DNA of 64,000 bases, from the NCBI GenBank assembly GCA_010094025.1, contig ML991788.1:62001-126000 (forward strand), read 5' to 3'. This DNA comes from Viridothelium virens (Eukaryota; Ascomycota; Dothideomycetes; Trypetheliales; Trypetheliaceae). The notes beneath the pieces were generated by a model that made no database searches, was not told the origin of the DNA, and saw only the letters and a list, made by a program, of their open reading frames with translations. Made by a program: the position numbers and the translations under genes. Shown piece by piece: positions 9,662-22,284 of this stretch (position 1 is its first letter; each line of letters opens with the position of its first letter).

Positions 9662-12600
9662 ATGAGCAACATCCACATACAAAATCAGCCGGAGCAAGCA
9701 CATGGTTCGTCTCCGAATGAACATGTCTCTTCGGAGAGGACAAGTGCAGGGATTGCTGCGATAGACATGGCCCACCCACAGAGGCCAGGAAATAGAGTAA
9801 ATGGAGAGGATTTCGAAAAGGATACCCAAAATAGTCTCGAGCAATATTCGACCGACGAGACATCCACACAAAGCAGCACCGTGGCAGAAAAAGACTTAGG
9901 CGTGGAGTTCGAAAAGCAGCGCGGTGCTGCACGTACAAGGGGACATGGACTCACACGCACTTCCTCTCAGCCCGGAGTCGATGTGGAGAGGGCAGAACAG
10001 GAATTTGCCGAGCTAAGTAAGGAGATGTCAAAGGTCTCGGAGTGGTCAAGAAAGATCTACAAAAGCGGCAGCAGGCCCAGTCTACTCAAGGCATCCGTCA
10101 GCAACTTTAGCGAAACGGTTGCCAAAACCAACGGTCGCATGGTCACCGACATCGAGAAAGGAGTAGACTCTGATGGAAGCAGTGAGGAGTCGTTCGATTT
10201 GGAAGCGACGTTACGAGGTGGGAAAAGAAGGGAGGAGGAAAGCGGGATCAGATCCAAACGGATTGGTGTGATCTGGGACAACTTGACCGTTAAGGGTATT
10301 GGAGGGGCCAAAAACTACGTCAGGACCTTTCCTGATGCATTCGTCTCATTCTTCAATGTTTTTGGGACGTTGATGCACTGTTTCGGTCTCGGCAGAAAGG
10401 GAAAAGAAATCAGCATCCTTGAAAATTTCCGCGGCGTCGTGAAGCCGGGTGAGATGGTCCTCGTCCTTGGACGGCCTGGAAGCGGCTGTACGAGTTTCCT
10501 AAAGGTCATATCAAATCAACGCTTTGGATACACTGCTGTGGATGGAGAGGTGCTGTATGGTCCCTTTGATAGCGAAACTTTCGCAAAAAGATACAGGGGC
10601 GAGGCCGTATATAATCGAGAAGACGATATCCATCATCACCCCACCTTATCGGTTGGCCAGACATTGAGTTTTGCAATGGACTGTAAGATACCTGGGAAAC
10701 GAGCGGGCGGCATCAGTAAGCGTGATTTCAAGGACGCGGTCATCAACACCCTGCTGAAGATGTTTAATATCGAACACACAAGAAACACCATCGTTGGCGA
10801 TCAATTCCACCGCGGAATCTCCGGAGGGGAGAGGAAACGAGTTAGTATTGCAGAAATGATGATAACGAGTGCTACGGTATGTGCCTGGGACAACACGACC
10901 CGTGGACTAGATGCTTCGACCGCGGTTGACTACGCAAAATCCCTCCGGATTATGACCAATATTTATAAAACTTCGACATTTGTATCCCTTTATCAGGCGT
11001 CTGAGACCATCTACGCTCAGTTTGATAAGGTCATGGTCATCGATAAGGGCCGACAGGTCTTCTTTGGCCCAGCTTCCGAAGCAAGATCATATTTCGAGGG
11101 TCTAGGATTTCTAGAGAAGCCAAGGCAAACAACGCCGGACTATTTGACGGGCTGCACTGACCCCTTCGAGCGCGAATACAAAGATGGCAGAAAAGGCGCC
11201 AGCGCACCACGCAATGCCAAAGAGCTAGAAGCTGCTTTCAACGAGTCCGTCTACGGTAATCGCCTTGAAGAGGAAATGAAAGCGTATAGGCTCGACCTCA
11301 ACGAAGAGCAGCACATCCACGAGGACTTCCAGATTGCAGTCAAAGAGAGCAAGCGCCATGCACCACAACATTCGGTCTACTCTATTCCATTCCACACTCA
11401 AGTCTATGCTCTAATACAACGACAGTTCTTGCTGAAGTGGCAGGACAAGTTCATACTCACTGTAAGCTGGATCACAACGATCACTGTTGCCATTGTGCTT
11501 GGGACAGTATGGTTGAATCTCCCGAGGACAAGCGCTGGCGCTTTTACGAGAGGTGGCGTCCTCTTCATTTCCCTCCTCTTTAATTGCTTCCAAGCCTTTG
11601 GCGAGTTGGGAGCAACGATGCTAGGACGACCAATCATAAATAAGCATCGCGCCTTCACCTTCTATCGACCATCCGCTCTCTGGCTTGCGCAGATTACAGT
11701 AGATCTGATATTTGCTGCAGCGCGGATCCTCGTCTTTAGTATAATTGTCTACTTCATGACCGGACTCGTGCGAGATGCTGGTGCTTTCTTCACATTCTAC
11801 CTCCTTATTATCACTGGGTTTGCCGCAATGACCCTATTTTTCCGAACCGTGGGTTGCATGTGTCCGGACTTTGACTACGCCATCAAATTCGCTTCGGTAA
11901 TGATCACGCTGTTCGTGATAACCTCGGGATATATAATACAATATGAGTCGGAAAAGGTTTGGCTGCGATGGATCTTTTACATCAACCCGCTTGGTCTTGG
12001 GTTCTCATCACTCATGATGAATGAGTTCAAACGCATTGACATGACTTGCGTTGGCGCATCTTTAGTACCTTCTGGATTGCAGCAGTACAACAATATCAAT
12101 TACCAGTCTTGTACCCTGCAAGGTAGCAAACCCGGAAATTCAATTGTCCCTGGACGAGATTACGTTCAAACTGGATTCTCATATGATCCGTCCGACCTCT
12201 GGCGCAACTGGGGCCTTATCATTGTTCTCATTTGCGGCTTCCTCGTCGCCAATGTTACACTAGGAGAATGCATTAAATGGGGCGCTGGTGGCAAGACAGT
12301 GACCTTTTACGCAAAAGAAAATGAGGAACGCCAGGGCTTGAATGGCACTCTTGAGAAGCGGAGAGAGGCACGATTGCACAAGGAGATTGAACAGAGCGAC
12401 TCGGGTCTAAAAGTCGATTCAAGAGCTGTCATAACTTGGGAGGATATATGCTATGATGTTCCTGTCCCCTCTGGACAGGTGCGACTACTGAAAAACATCT
12501 ACGGCTATGTCAAACCGGGTCAGCTTACGGCGCTTATGGGGGCTTCCGGGGCGGGAAAGACCACCCTACTCGATGTGCTAGCATCACGAAAAAACATTGG

Positions 12601-14464
12601 CGTCATTAGCGGTGAGAAACTTGTGGATGGCTCTGTACCAGACACTGCTTTTCAGCGAGGAACCTCCTATGCTGAACAACTCGATGTTCACGAATCTACT
12701 GCCACAGTCCGGGAGGCCCTCAGATTTTCGGCCAACCTTCGCCAACCATATGATGTCCCGCAATCGGAAAAGTACGCCTACGTGGAAGAGGTCATCTCTC
12801 TCCTAGAAATGGAGGACATTGCTGATGCAATTATTGGTAACATAGAGTCTGGTCTCGCTGTAGAGCAACGCAAACGCGTTACCATCGGTGTAGAACTTGC
12901 TGCCAAACCTGAGCTTCTTCTCTTCCTGGATGAACCTACCTCGGGCCTTGACTCCCAGTCAGCATTCAATATCGTGCGTTTCTTGAGAAAGTTAGCCAGC
13001 CGAGGACAGGCTATTTTGTGCACGATCCATCAACCCAACAGTGCGCTGTTTGAGAACTTTGACCGTTTGCTTTTACTCCAACACGGCGGTGAATGTGTCT
13101 ACTTCGGTGACATCGGTAAGGATGCGAGCGTATTGATATCTTACTTTGGCAAACACGGTGCCAAATGCCCTCCAAATGCCAATCCAGCAGAGTGGATGCT
13201 TGATGCCATCGGCGCCGGATCCACCCCAAGAATAGGAGACAGGGACTGGGGCGAGATCTGGCTAGAGAGCGGAGAACTCCAACAAACCAAGCAACTCATC
13301 CGGCAAATTAAAACCGAACGCCTCAGAGAAGTAGGTTCCGCCCCGCAAACCGACCAAAAAGAATACGCCACACCTCTCTGGCACCAAATCAAAGTCGTCA
13401 ACGCTCGCACCCACAAGGCCTTCTGGCGCAGCCCGAACTACGGCTTCACCCGCTTCTTCAACCACGTGGTCGTCGCCCTCCTCACGGGGCTGACCTACCT
13501 GCATCTTGGTGACTCGCGCGCCAGTCTGCAATACCGCGTCTTCGTCATTTTCCAAGCAACCGTGTTGCCAGCGCTCATCCTTGCGCAGGTCGAGCCGAAG
13601 TATGATCTCTCGCGTCTCATCTTCTATCGTGAGTCCGCGGCCAAGGCGTATAAACCGCTTCCGTTCGCGCTCGCGATGGTGCTCGCGGAGATGCCGTATA
13701 GCGTGCTCTGCGCGATTGGATTTTTCCTGCCGTTATACTATCTGCCCGGATTTCAGCAGATGAGTTCGAGGGCAGGGTATCAATTTCTGATGATATTGAT
13801 CACGGAGGTGTTTAGTGTGACGTTGGGACAGATGGTGAGCGCGTTGACGCCGAGTACGTATATTGCGATGTTGATGAATCCGTTCATTATCATGTGAGTT
13901 TCTCCTCCCCAGTCGCCTCTTTCCTGTAGGAAAAGCATTGGCAGGTCGCTAATGAGCGCATGATGACTACAGCAACTTTGCCCTTTTTTGCGGCGTGACT
14001 ATTCCTAAACCCCAGATCCCGGGCTTTTGGCGTGCTTGGCTTTACCAGCTGGACCCTTTTACTCGCCTGGTCGGCGGCATGGTCGTCACAGAACTCCATG
14101 GTCGTCCGGTTGTCTGCCAGCCTCATGAGTTCAATACTTTCCCACCGCCTCCCGGCCAGACTTGTGGCTCCTACATGGAGCCGTATTTTGCAGCTGGTGG
14201 AATTGGGTATATTGCGGACAACAGCAGCACAACCCAATGTAATTTTTGTGCCTACAAAGAAGGCGATCAATTTTATGAGGGACTCGATTTGAGCTTTGCT
14301 CATCGATGGAGAGATCTGGGGATCTTAGCGGTATTTATCGGCAGTAACTTAACTTTCTTGTTTCTAGGGGTAAGTTGGCCTTCCCTCGCCGTACGTCAGT
14401 GCTGCTTAAGCAAGGGATGCTAACGAAGGAGCAGTCGCGATATCTCAACTTCAACCGTCGTTGA
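9662..14464 (+). CDS. PDR-type ABC multidrug transporter (ABCG, full-size)
   Basis: Three exons, 9662-13893, 13973-14369, 14435-14464, give 1552 residues, the usual full size for fungal PDR pumps. The upstream in-frame codon at 9656 is TTG, so ATG 9662 is the start. Order is (NBD-TMD)x2, the reverse topology of this family. NBD1 has the family-typical altered Walker A GRPGSGCT (270-277, Cys for Lys), signature ISGGERKRVS and Walker B WDNTTRGLD. NBD2 has a normal Walker A GASGAGKT (960-967), a degenerate signature VEQRKRVTIGVEL and Walker B LLLFLDEPTSGLD. So one canonical and one degenerate ATP site are predicted, as in Cdr1/Pdr5. Membrane helices follow each NBD; the last extracellular loop is Cys-rich (CNFCAY). 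It likely exports azoles or plant toxins at the plasma membrane (inferred from family). The last exon encodes only SRYLNFNRR. Confidence 0.96.
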
Positions 14465-14971
14465 TCGAGCAGCAAAGAAATCATGTCTGTTCGCATGTAC
14501 GAGTGAAATAAGATTTCGTGGCAAAGGGAGAACTCAATAGAGTCATCATCCTGCGAGGCCAAAGAATGGCTAGAATACTTCTCTGTGAGTCCTTTGTATT
14601 GACTGTAAGTCTGATGCCTAATATTCAATAGACGTCACATGAACAACCGGACTACGCGAAAACTGTAAATCACGCTCCTGCAAAGTGTTGCTGGCCCTTA
14701 ATGGTGATGTACACTTTAGTGCACTCAACGTAACACTTGGCAATGTTTATTGTGATTCACATCATACTGTTATTCTTGACGCGTCCGAGTGCTTATTGTT
14801 GCGCCATTATTTACGATTTGTTTTCCTTTCCTCACTTCTGAAACATTCTTCCCTTGTCTTTGCACTCTTCATGAAGGCCAGTTTCACTCAAGCCTTTGGT
14901 CATTGCCTCTTAAATGGCTTGATTTCCGCCCAAGATCCAACTTTTCGTCAATTTCTCGCAAGTCTGGTGTA
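14465..14971. other. intergenic, nothing recognised
   Basis: 3' region of the transporter and promoter of the next gene. The frame of the next gene is open upstream to about 14789 but I see no reason to place the start there. Confidence 0.4.
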
Positions 14972-16561
14972 ATGACTCAATCTCGCACGAGTGCCATCGG
15001 TGAAGCCCGCGCAACAGTTTATCTACAATCTCGCGTTCCACCTCACCATACTATCATCGAGCCTATCGAGCGCCGCAAAGACGTTCCTGGGTGGACTACA
15101 CTTTATACGGATGTTGAGATCTCCTCAGTTACTGCAGCAACAACCAAGGACATTCTTCCTGATACCAAGCAACCTAGCGAAGGGCCGCCCCCGGCGGTGT
15201 CGCGAACCGAAGACATACTTCCTAATCTACCCCCGGCAATGGTTTATCTTGTAATATTCCTGGTGACTATCGTGCTCAGCACTGCGGCACTACTGTACTT
15301 TGTCAACTTTGGCACCCCCGGTGCATTTCTGCAAGGCGGGTATCGCAAAACCGCCAACGCCTTCCGCCGTTACTGGTTCCGTATCAAAACTTTGTACCGT
15401 GACATCATCTTCAGAGTCCGAAATCACACAGCTAGCGATCGACCCCACTACGTTCGCTTCGAACCGGTAACTGAAGACGATCGCGAGCTAGCTGAACGCG
15501 AGATACGCGACCAAACCCGTCCTCTATCCAACAATACCCATGCCAAGATTGGCCTTGACAAAATTTATGATCAGAGTGATCAAATGAAACAGGACATCTT
15601 GCACGACACCATGCCGCACAGCAGCACATTGGCACCACGACTGAAGCCCGTGTCCTCCCTCTCACGACGTGGTATCTCGCCCGACGAGCCAACTGAAGCA
15701 ACATCATCCGGCTACGAAACCGCCCACGTCTACGCCAGTCCCAGCATGTTCCGCTTCCCGCGCTCCGGCACCGAAACCCAAGATTTCGCCACTCGCACAG
15801 CAGACCCCGCCAACTACCTCACCATCCCCACCGACCACTCCTTTCCTCGCTCCAGCGCGCCAAGCCCAACCTCGTACTCTCCCACGCCCTCCGCCATCGC
15901 CGCCGTCAACGCCGACCCCGGCTCCGCCGCCTCTGCTCTCGCTCCCTCCTTCTACCCTTCTCCCAGCAGCGGCGACTTCCACGCCTCCCAGCAGCAACAC
16001 GCCGTCACCACGTCGCCCACCAGCTCCTCTGACTTGTCGACCGGCAAGCTGCGCGCCAGCATCGATCGTGTGGCACTTGCGAGGCAGACGCCGCTGCCGC
16101 CCAGCCCGCCGGAGGCGTATCGCGCGTTTCCGATGCATCGTCGGCGGCCGACGGAGGAGGAGTGGATTGAGCAGCGGAAGAGGTTTGAGGAGGAGGGCGA
16201 GGAGGGCGTGGTGCCGAGTGTTGAGGGGGTTGGGTCTTCTGGAGATGAGGGAGTAAGCTATCCGGTGGCGAGTAGTGAGGAGGCTGCGTATTGGGATGTT
16301 GAAGCTCTGGGGTCGGCTCGCGTAGGGGGTGGCGAGGGTCGGAATGCGCGTGGTGAAGGGGAGGAGGAAATGTTGATGGGAGAGGGGAGGGATGAGAGGT
16401 TGCCGTCTATGAGTTATCAGCCGGAGATTCATGGGGCGAATGGGGGTGCTGGTGGTGTCTTGGGTGGGGTTGAACGTGCGGTGGATAGGGTGGCGGGAGG
16501 GATGGCGAAGTGGATTGATGGGGGTGCTGAACAGCATGGAGACAAGAATGAGACTAGGTAA
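14972..16561 (+). CDS. single-pass membrane protein of unknown function
   Basis: Single exon, 529 residues from ATG 14972. One strong transmembrane segment at about 90-112 (MVYLVIFLVTIVLSTAALLY) follows a short hydrophilic N-terminus, then a basic stretch (RKTANAFRRYWFRIKTLYRD), which by the positive-inside rule puts the long C-terminal part in the cytosol. That part is Ser/Pro/Ala-rich low complexity (about 290-400), then a conserved-looking patch RQTPLPPSPPEAYRAFPMHR followed by EEEWIEQRKRFEEEGEEG. No enzyme domain. I do not recognise the family. Confidence 0.7.
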   Translation: MTQSRTSAIGEARATVYLQSRVPPHHTIIEPIERRKDVPGWTTLYTDVEISSVTAATTKDILPDTKQPSEGPPPAVSRTEDILPNLPPAMVYLVIFLVTIVLSTAALLYFVNFGTPGAFLQGGYRKTANAFRRYWFRIKTLYRDIIFRVRNHTASDRPHYVRFEPVTEDDRELAEREIRDQTRPLSNNTHAKIGLDKIYDQSDQMKQDILHDTMPHSSTLAPRLKPVSSLSRRGISPDEPTEATSSGYETAHVYASPSMFRFPRSGTETQDFATRTADPANYLTIPTDHSFPRSSAPSPTSYSPTPSAIAAVNADPGSAASALAPSFYPSPSSGDFHASQQQHAVTTSPTSSSDLSTGKLRASIDRVALARQTPLPPSPPEAYRAFPMHRRRPTEEEWIEQRKRFEEEGEEGVVPSVEGVGSSGDEGVSYPVASSEEAAYWDVEALGSARVGGGEGRNARGEGEEEMLMGEGRDERLPSMSYQPEIHGANGGAGGVLGGVERAVDRVAGGMAKWIDGGAEQHGDKNETR

Positions 16562-17329
16562 GGCATAAAGTACCAAAAGATGATGCTGAGGACGGACATG
16601 GGATGGACATTGTGGTGGAACACTGAACCAGGATTGAGGACGATAGCTGTTACTTCATTATGCTGTTCTTTGCCGTGGAGTTCATGCATTCTTCTCGGGT
16701 TGAGGCCCTCTGAGGCGCTATTAATGGGATGGACAAATACGAAGGCGATGACCGATGCGAAATGAATCATAAACGGGTCTAGTTTACACCGTAGAATTGC
16801 AGCATAATAGAAATAGCAGACATTAAATGATCTTCCTAGCGCTGACAGAACTTCGAATCAAATGTCATGAATGCGCAAATGCTGTAGCGAAAATGTAGTG
16901 GCAAATGGACAATAGGTTCCTGCGGAGCGTCCTCACAGTGCAGTTTCGTAATTCCTGTATATGCATTCACGCCCAAAAGAAGAAAGTAAGACGAAACGGT
17001 GATAGCTAGACTTGAAACCTGCAACTCCTCCAAAATTATTAGCAAAAATGGGAAGATAAGCTGAAGGGGATCCAAAATTGATATATGCCATATGTACTAC
17101 TTGACAAAGCATAGAAAGGGTATTCTGTCCACTAAGTATCTAGAGGAGACTCTGAGTTGCAGAGTACATCAAACGCTGATGATTTACTTACAGAGCCTCA
17201 GTCGCGCCCACCAGCCGACAATTTCCGATTCCTGATCCAAAAGAGGAACGTCCTTCATTATTCGGGCGACGAGCCCAAAAGATAGAACTGTAATACACAA
17301 AGCATTGGGTATCCGCAGCATCAGCGCCA
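16562..17329. other. intergenic between convergent genes
   Basis: 3' flanks of the membrane-protein gene and the minus-strand Mmc1-like gene. A 79-codon minus ORF (16836-17075) has hydrophobic character but no support as a gene. Confidence 0.4.
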
Positions 17330-19499
17330 TTACCTCTCCACCTCCTCCAGCCTCTCCCAACAAATGTCTAACCCCTCCCTCGCCCTCCTCTTCTCCCTCC
17401 CTTCCTCACTCTCCTCCCCACCTCCCCTTCCGCCTTCTGCAATCCTCCACGCGATCCTATCCTCCAATCCCTTGATCGCCGTCCTTCCTTCCTCTCTCAC
17501 TCGCCCTTCCCACGCCACCATCGCCTTCTCCCATCGTCCCTGTAGCCTCACCAGCGCAAAGACCAATCCACCGCTAAATATCGCCCCCGCCCAGGTTCCG
17601 CTGAAGAAGCCTGGCGCTGCAGCCTCAAGGGTAGGCCCGAGCGACCAGACGTACGTCAGCGCGCTGAAAGCGGTAGTGAGGGAGAGGGTGCCGAGGGCAT
17701 TGAGGACGTGCGTCTGGGCCTGGGCCTGCAGCGCCGGCGTCGACTCATTCAGAAGCGCGGTGCGCGTCTGGTGGATAGACTGGAGCTGCGGGGACACTGT
17801 CTCAGCCCCATCTACATTCTCCGCAGGAGCCTCGATCTGCGTGGCTGGGTCGTAGACGAGCAGGTCTTCTTCCTGGAGGAGACCGGCTTCGAGCAGGCGG
17901 CCGAGGAGGAGGTACGACTCGTCTTGGGCGAGCGGGAGCCAGTGCTGCATGAGGAGGTTGCTGGCTGTTGCTTGTACGTCGTCGACGCGCAAGAAGAGCT
18001 TGTACCATCGCAGCTTGCGCCATTCTCTGGAGGCGAAGGCGCGTTCGAGCGAGGCTTGTAGTTCGCGGTGGGCGGCCTCGGACCAGGTGGCTAGATGGGT
18101 GCGGAGCTCGGCGCGCTTTTCCTCTGGGAGGACGGACGCGACTAGAGACTGGAGGTATGTGACTTCAGAAAGGTTGAGGCGAGTTCGGGCATCGGTAAGG
18201 AGACTCGCGATAAGTTTTCTCAATGCGGGATGAAGCTTCTCAGGGCTGGAAGTGCCTGGATTCTCGATTGTAGGAGCAGAGCGGATGATCCAACCTTGTA
18301 GGTCCTCCAGATTGCTCCGGAGCCAGCCATGTTCGTATGCTACTGAGTTTGCGATTGACTCCCGGAATTTGGCAAGGGCTTGAACTCCCTCGTTGATATC
18401 AACGATAGCTGGTTCAGAGCGGACTTCTATCTGACCCTGTGGATCTAGCTGCTGAGCAGTAGTCGCACCAGGGACATCAAACGCAACCTTTATCGAGCCT
18501 GTGGTTCCCTCTGGTTTTTCACTAACCGACCCATTCCCATCTGTAGATTGCGCAAATGTTCCGCTATATCTTCCCCAAGCCACAGCATCTTCCAATCCTT
18601 TCCCTACTAGGAGCGCGCTATGGATAGGATAAGTCACGAGACTTATCCTACCAGTTGAAGAGATTGGCGTTTGTAAGCTTGGCACTAGGATAGCTTCCTT
18701 TGCTTCTTGTGCATCCACTGGGATCCCCAGAGCACTCGTTTCGACATTTAGGGTCGAAACGAGTATCTCGATATTGTGCCTCTCCAAAAGCTGCGAAGGA
18801 ACCGGAAGCGTCTCGAGGAGCTGGTCATAAGGCGGGATTTCGGTCTCCTCGCCATATCTAAAGCGACATCAGCACCAGTTCCCTCAATCTTCCCTCCTCA
18901 TCTCGATATTGAAGCCTGTTAAACATCACTAACCTCACAAGTAAATCCCTCTCATCCCTCGGCCCCTTCCCCTCAATCCGCTTTTCCCACTCTTTTTCTA
19001 CCAAGGGATCCGCAAGTAGCAGCCTCACCAGTCTCCGTGCCCTTGCCAAGCCGCCCTCTGCGCCAATCCCCAGCACCGCAATCCGCATTCTTGTGTTCCC
19101 TCGCTCTAGGCCCCTCAGCGCAAGTTGAAGTCGACTGAGGTTCACATAGTTCCCAGCAGTATTCTTCAGCCTCTCCAAGGCGTCGTAAAGCGGCCTGTAA
19201 AAGGAAGGGACATCGATCGGGGCGTTGATCGCGGTGCGGGAGGAGAGGTGGGGATAGTAATCGTTCGAGGTTAGCGACGGGTCGACAGAGGTATAACCAT
19301 TTCCTGGCGGAGAAGCATTGGTGTGTTGGCGTCGTGATTGGCGGTACGTGAGTTGTCTGGGGAGAGCAGCCTTCTGAGGTGCGGGGGCGGTGGGACACGA
19401 GATGCGCCAGAGGGAACAGGAGTGGCAGAAACAGAGATTAAGTGGACGGGACTGTATTCGAAAGGAAGCACGTTGGGGTGGCTGGATGCGGGAAGGCAT
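17330..19499 (-). CDS. mmc1: mitochondrial Mmc1-like protein
   Basis: Two exons on the minus strand, 19499-18934 and 18857-17330, intron with GTTAGT donor and CTGAT branch point; the junction is in phase (LLVR-YGEETEIPPYDQLL). 697 residues. The start is ATG 19499 because the longer frame begins with GTG. The N-terminus (MPSRIQPPQRASFRIQSRPL) is Arg/Ser-rich and lacks acids, a typical mitochondrial presequence. The middle has LLERHNIEILVSTLN and SLVTYPIHSALLVGKGL; near the C-terminus is a paired hydrophobic segment (LGTLSLTTAFSALTYVWSLG; FFSGTWAGAIFSGGLVFALV). From memory this fits the fungal Mmc1 family, described in fission yeast as a divergent dynamin-like protein of the mitochondrial inner membrane that supports cristae. 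I see no GTPase P-loop, which agrees with that description. Gene certain, family name moderately so. Confidence 0.78.
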
Positions 19500-20252
19500 T
19501 GGCAATGGTGGTTGAGAGAGTTTAGTAGTTGAGGTGGAAGGGGTGGGGAGCTTTGAAGCTTCGGAGCTTGTTGACACTGGAGATACGGAGTACACTGATG
19601 TACTTCTCAGTCAAGATCGGAAGGCAAGAATCTGTCAGAACGTTCGAAGTTACCATCAAACTATTTCAATTGTCTGGTGGACATTTTGTCTCCATTTCAC
19701 TTGTCATGGTCGTCGAACGTCTGGCTGATGGCTGATGGCTGGTTACATGGCATGAGGAGTAATTTTGAAAAATACCTAGGCAAGTTGCTCCTAATAGATC
19801 CACAACAGGACAGCAGTAGTTGGCGAACTCTACAGACCTCTTGACAGCATATAGCTAAAGATGGCGCATTTGCAGTAGACTTGATTGTTGTGATCAGCAA
19901 TCCTCATACGCGCGTAAAAATTTCCTGTCCTTCGTTCACCTGCATGTATGGCATAGTCATCCACTCATTCGATAATATACTATCAAACACACCGCCGATA
20001 TGAAATCCCTCCGGAGTAGAGGATAGTCTGCCAAACTCCGTAATTGATGCCCTTTCATTCCATACTTTCCATTGTCACGATACCGATTGAAGGAAACGAT
20101 CACGCGGAAGCCCCATCGATGAACCGAGCTGGTATGAAATGAACCGGGTATATTGTCAAAATCGCTTTTACCGATAATGCCTGGTGTCAACATCGAGGCG
20201 ATTTGTTTTGTGAGCAAGTGTCCCAGAATAGAATTTTGCTCATTTTGTCCTA
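19500..20252. other. intergenic; Mmc1 promoter side and calcineurin 3' side
   Basis: No gene seen. It contains TACGGAGTAC at 19584-19593, about 85 bp upstream of the Mmc1-like start, and the complementary ACTCCGTA at 20035-20042. Confidence 0.4.
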
Positions 20253-22284
20253 TCATGATCTCCTTCCCCGCGAGCCAGAAGACCTGTTCATTCCATTAGG
20301 AAATAGCCAGATAGAAGCGAATTCAGGTAAACTCACATGCTTATCCGACGCGCAACATTTGCCAAACCAGCATCTTGTTCCGCTTCCTTCTCTGCTCGCT
20401 GCAAAGCCTGGGTTCTGTTCTCCTCCGTGCTCCGTCGAATTTCCTCCTTGCCTGGTGGCAGTCTCTCATTCTGCAGATCAACTTTTCGAGCATCCTCAAA
20501 GCTATTAATAGCTTGCTTGATTCCCTCTGCACCAAGCATCAGAGTGCCTGCCGGGAGTCTCCCACCACTTGCAGTCTTCAACTCGGTGACACGTTCGCTC
20601 TCCTCACGTAAGACTTGGAAGACACGACTGAGACGACCAATCGCAAGGATCTTGTTCTTGATTGCGCGACGCTTGAATTCCGTGCTTTCGGGATCCATGG
20701 AAGCGAGAGGAGGCGAGGCGGGGCCGCTGGGAGAGATTGTGCTGGGTGTATCCTCTTCAAGTTCTTCCTTGGAGCAGGTGTTAAGAATTGCGATGAGCAT
20801 GTCAGTGATCTTTTCGCCAACAAAGGGGAGGGACCATGTGAAGACATCCATAAAGTTGGGAAGCCAATAAGGATGAGGCGTGCAGTCTGAATGTTGTTAG
20901 TAAGCGCATGTGCTAGTATTGGAGGCTGAACGACTTACTGAATTGACGAATGTTCATAACGTTGTTCTCGTATTTGAGCACAGCCGCTTTGTTGTTGTAG
21001 ACGTCCAGGTAGTTAGGCGCACTAAAGATGGTCATGACACTAGGGAAGCCTGTTGTCCTCGTCTTTCTGTACATCCTGTAGCCTGCATCCTGAGCTTCGT
21101 GTGCTCTTATGATGGAGAGAAGATTGTTCTTCTCGAGGAAAGCGCACGCAGAAGGATAAGAGAAAAAGAAGGAGCAGCCTCGGACGTGGTTGTGAACGAA
21201 GAACTCGGACGTCTTCTCCTGGCCAAACTCTTCAAGAGGATCAGCCCACAAGATGTCGCACATCAAGCCGTGGGTGGGTGGTTCTCGGAAGCGGTCAATC
21301 TGTGGAAAGTCAGTCGCTTCGAAGACAATTAAGACGTCCTGCATACGGTTTTGAGGTCCTCCAGAGAATGCAGTTCAGGACTCAAACCTCCATGTATACA
21401 CAAGAACTGTTTGTTCATAATTGCTGCCAAGGGTAAAGCGCAGAAGGATTCCATGCATGCTTCGTAGACTCTCTCGGAGTATTTGTGCTTGCATTCGAGC
21501 TTGAAAGTGAAGTAGTCTGTGAGATGGCGGCATTCATGGTTTCCGCGGAGCAGCCACAAGGTATCGGGGTACCATATCTTGAGAGACCAGAGATACAAAA
21601 CGCACTAACAGCCGTAAGCAGGGTGAGGGAACAAGAGAAAACGGCATCGAACCTCAATGCTGAAGTATCCTCGATCTACGTAGTCGCCGAGGAAAAGATA
21701 CCTCGTCTCAGCTGGGTCACCACCAACTTCAAACAACTTCATCAGGTCGAAATATTGCCCATGCACATCTCCGCATACTGTTATGGGTGCATCCATTTCC
21801 AGTAGATTGGGCTCCTGCTTTAGTAGATCCGTCCCCATTTGTATGATCCATAGAGCTTGATCCTCAGTGAGTCTCCCTTCCCGATAAAAATGTTGTTTGA
21901 GAAATTGAAGGTTGGGCTTGGATCTATCGTTGGGCGATAAAAATTGGTCTTCGGTGGGTGGGTGAAAGGCCGGCGCTTGAACATCTGTGACACAAATCTG
22001 ATCAGTACAAGACGACTTGCAAAAGGCGCAATGACTAGACGTAGGACTCGATGCAGCAGTGCCATTCTCCGTCCTCGAGCTGACTGGAACACCATTCATG
22101 CAAGTAGTCTAGATGGACAGGATTCCCAGAACTAACCTTTGCAGACTCTCTCTAATGTGCTCACTTGTGTCCCATCCTCCATCTCGTGAAGCGTGAAGTC
22201 GATCTCTGGGACAGGCTTCTTGTTACTGATAGCCCGGGTGGCATTGTCCAGGTACTTCGAGTCCATTCCAGTATTGCCCTCCAT
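20253..22284 (-). CDS. cnaA: calcineurin A, catalytic subunit (PP2B)
   Basis: Six exons on the minus strand: 22284-22137, 21984-21653, 21604-21347, 21299-20939, 20886-20337, 20283-20253; total 1680 nt, 559 residues, frame closed throughout. Metallophosphatase motifs are all present: GDVHG, GDYVDRG, RGNHE and HGG. Downstream come the calcineurin B-binding helix region ([20 protein letters not shown]), a calmodulin-binding segment ([20 protein letters not shown]) and an autoinhibitory-like part ([19 protein letters not shown]). It is the Ca2+/calmodulin-activated Ser/Thr phosphatase that acts on Crz1-type factors, stress response and virulence in fungi (established). The last exon adds SSGSRGRRS after RISM; reading through that intron instead gives a stop directly after RISM, so two C-termini are possible. 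Confidence 0.96.

Noticed and set aside
15669-16576. Long overlapping ORFs on both strands of the 14972-16561 gene
   Set aside because: Low-complexity GC-rich shadows of the Ser/Pro-rich coding sequence.
22089-22099. ATG of the MNGVPVSS frame as calcineurin start
   Set aside because: It lies in the first intron; the true start at 22284 gives [20 protein letters not shown] and splices in phase to VQAPAFHPP.
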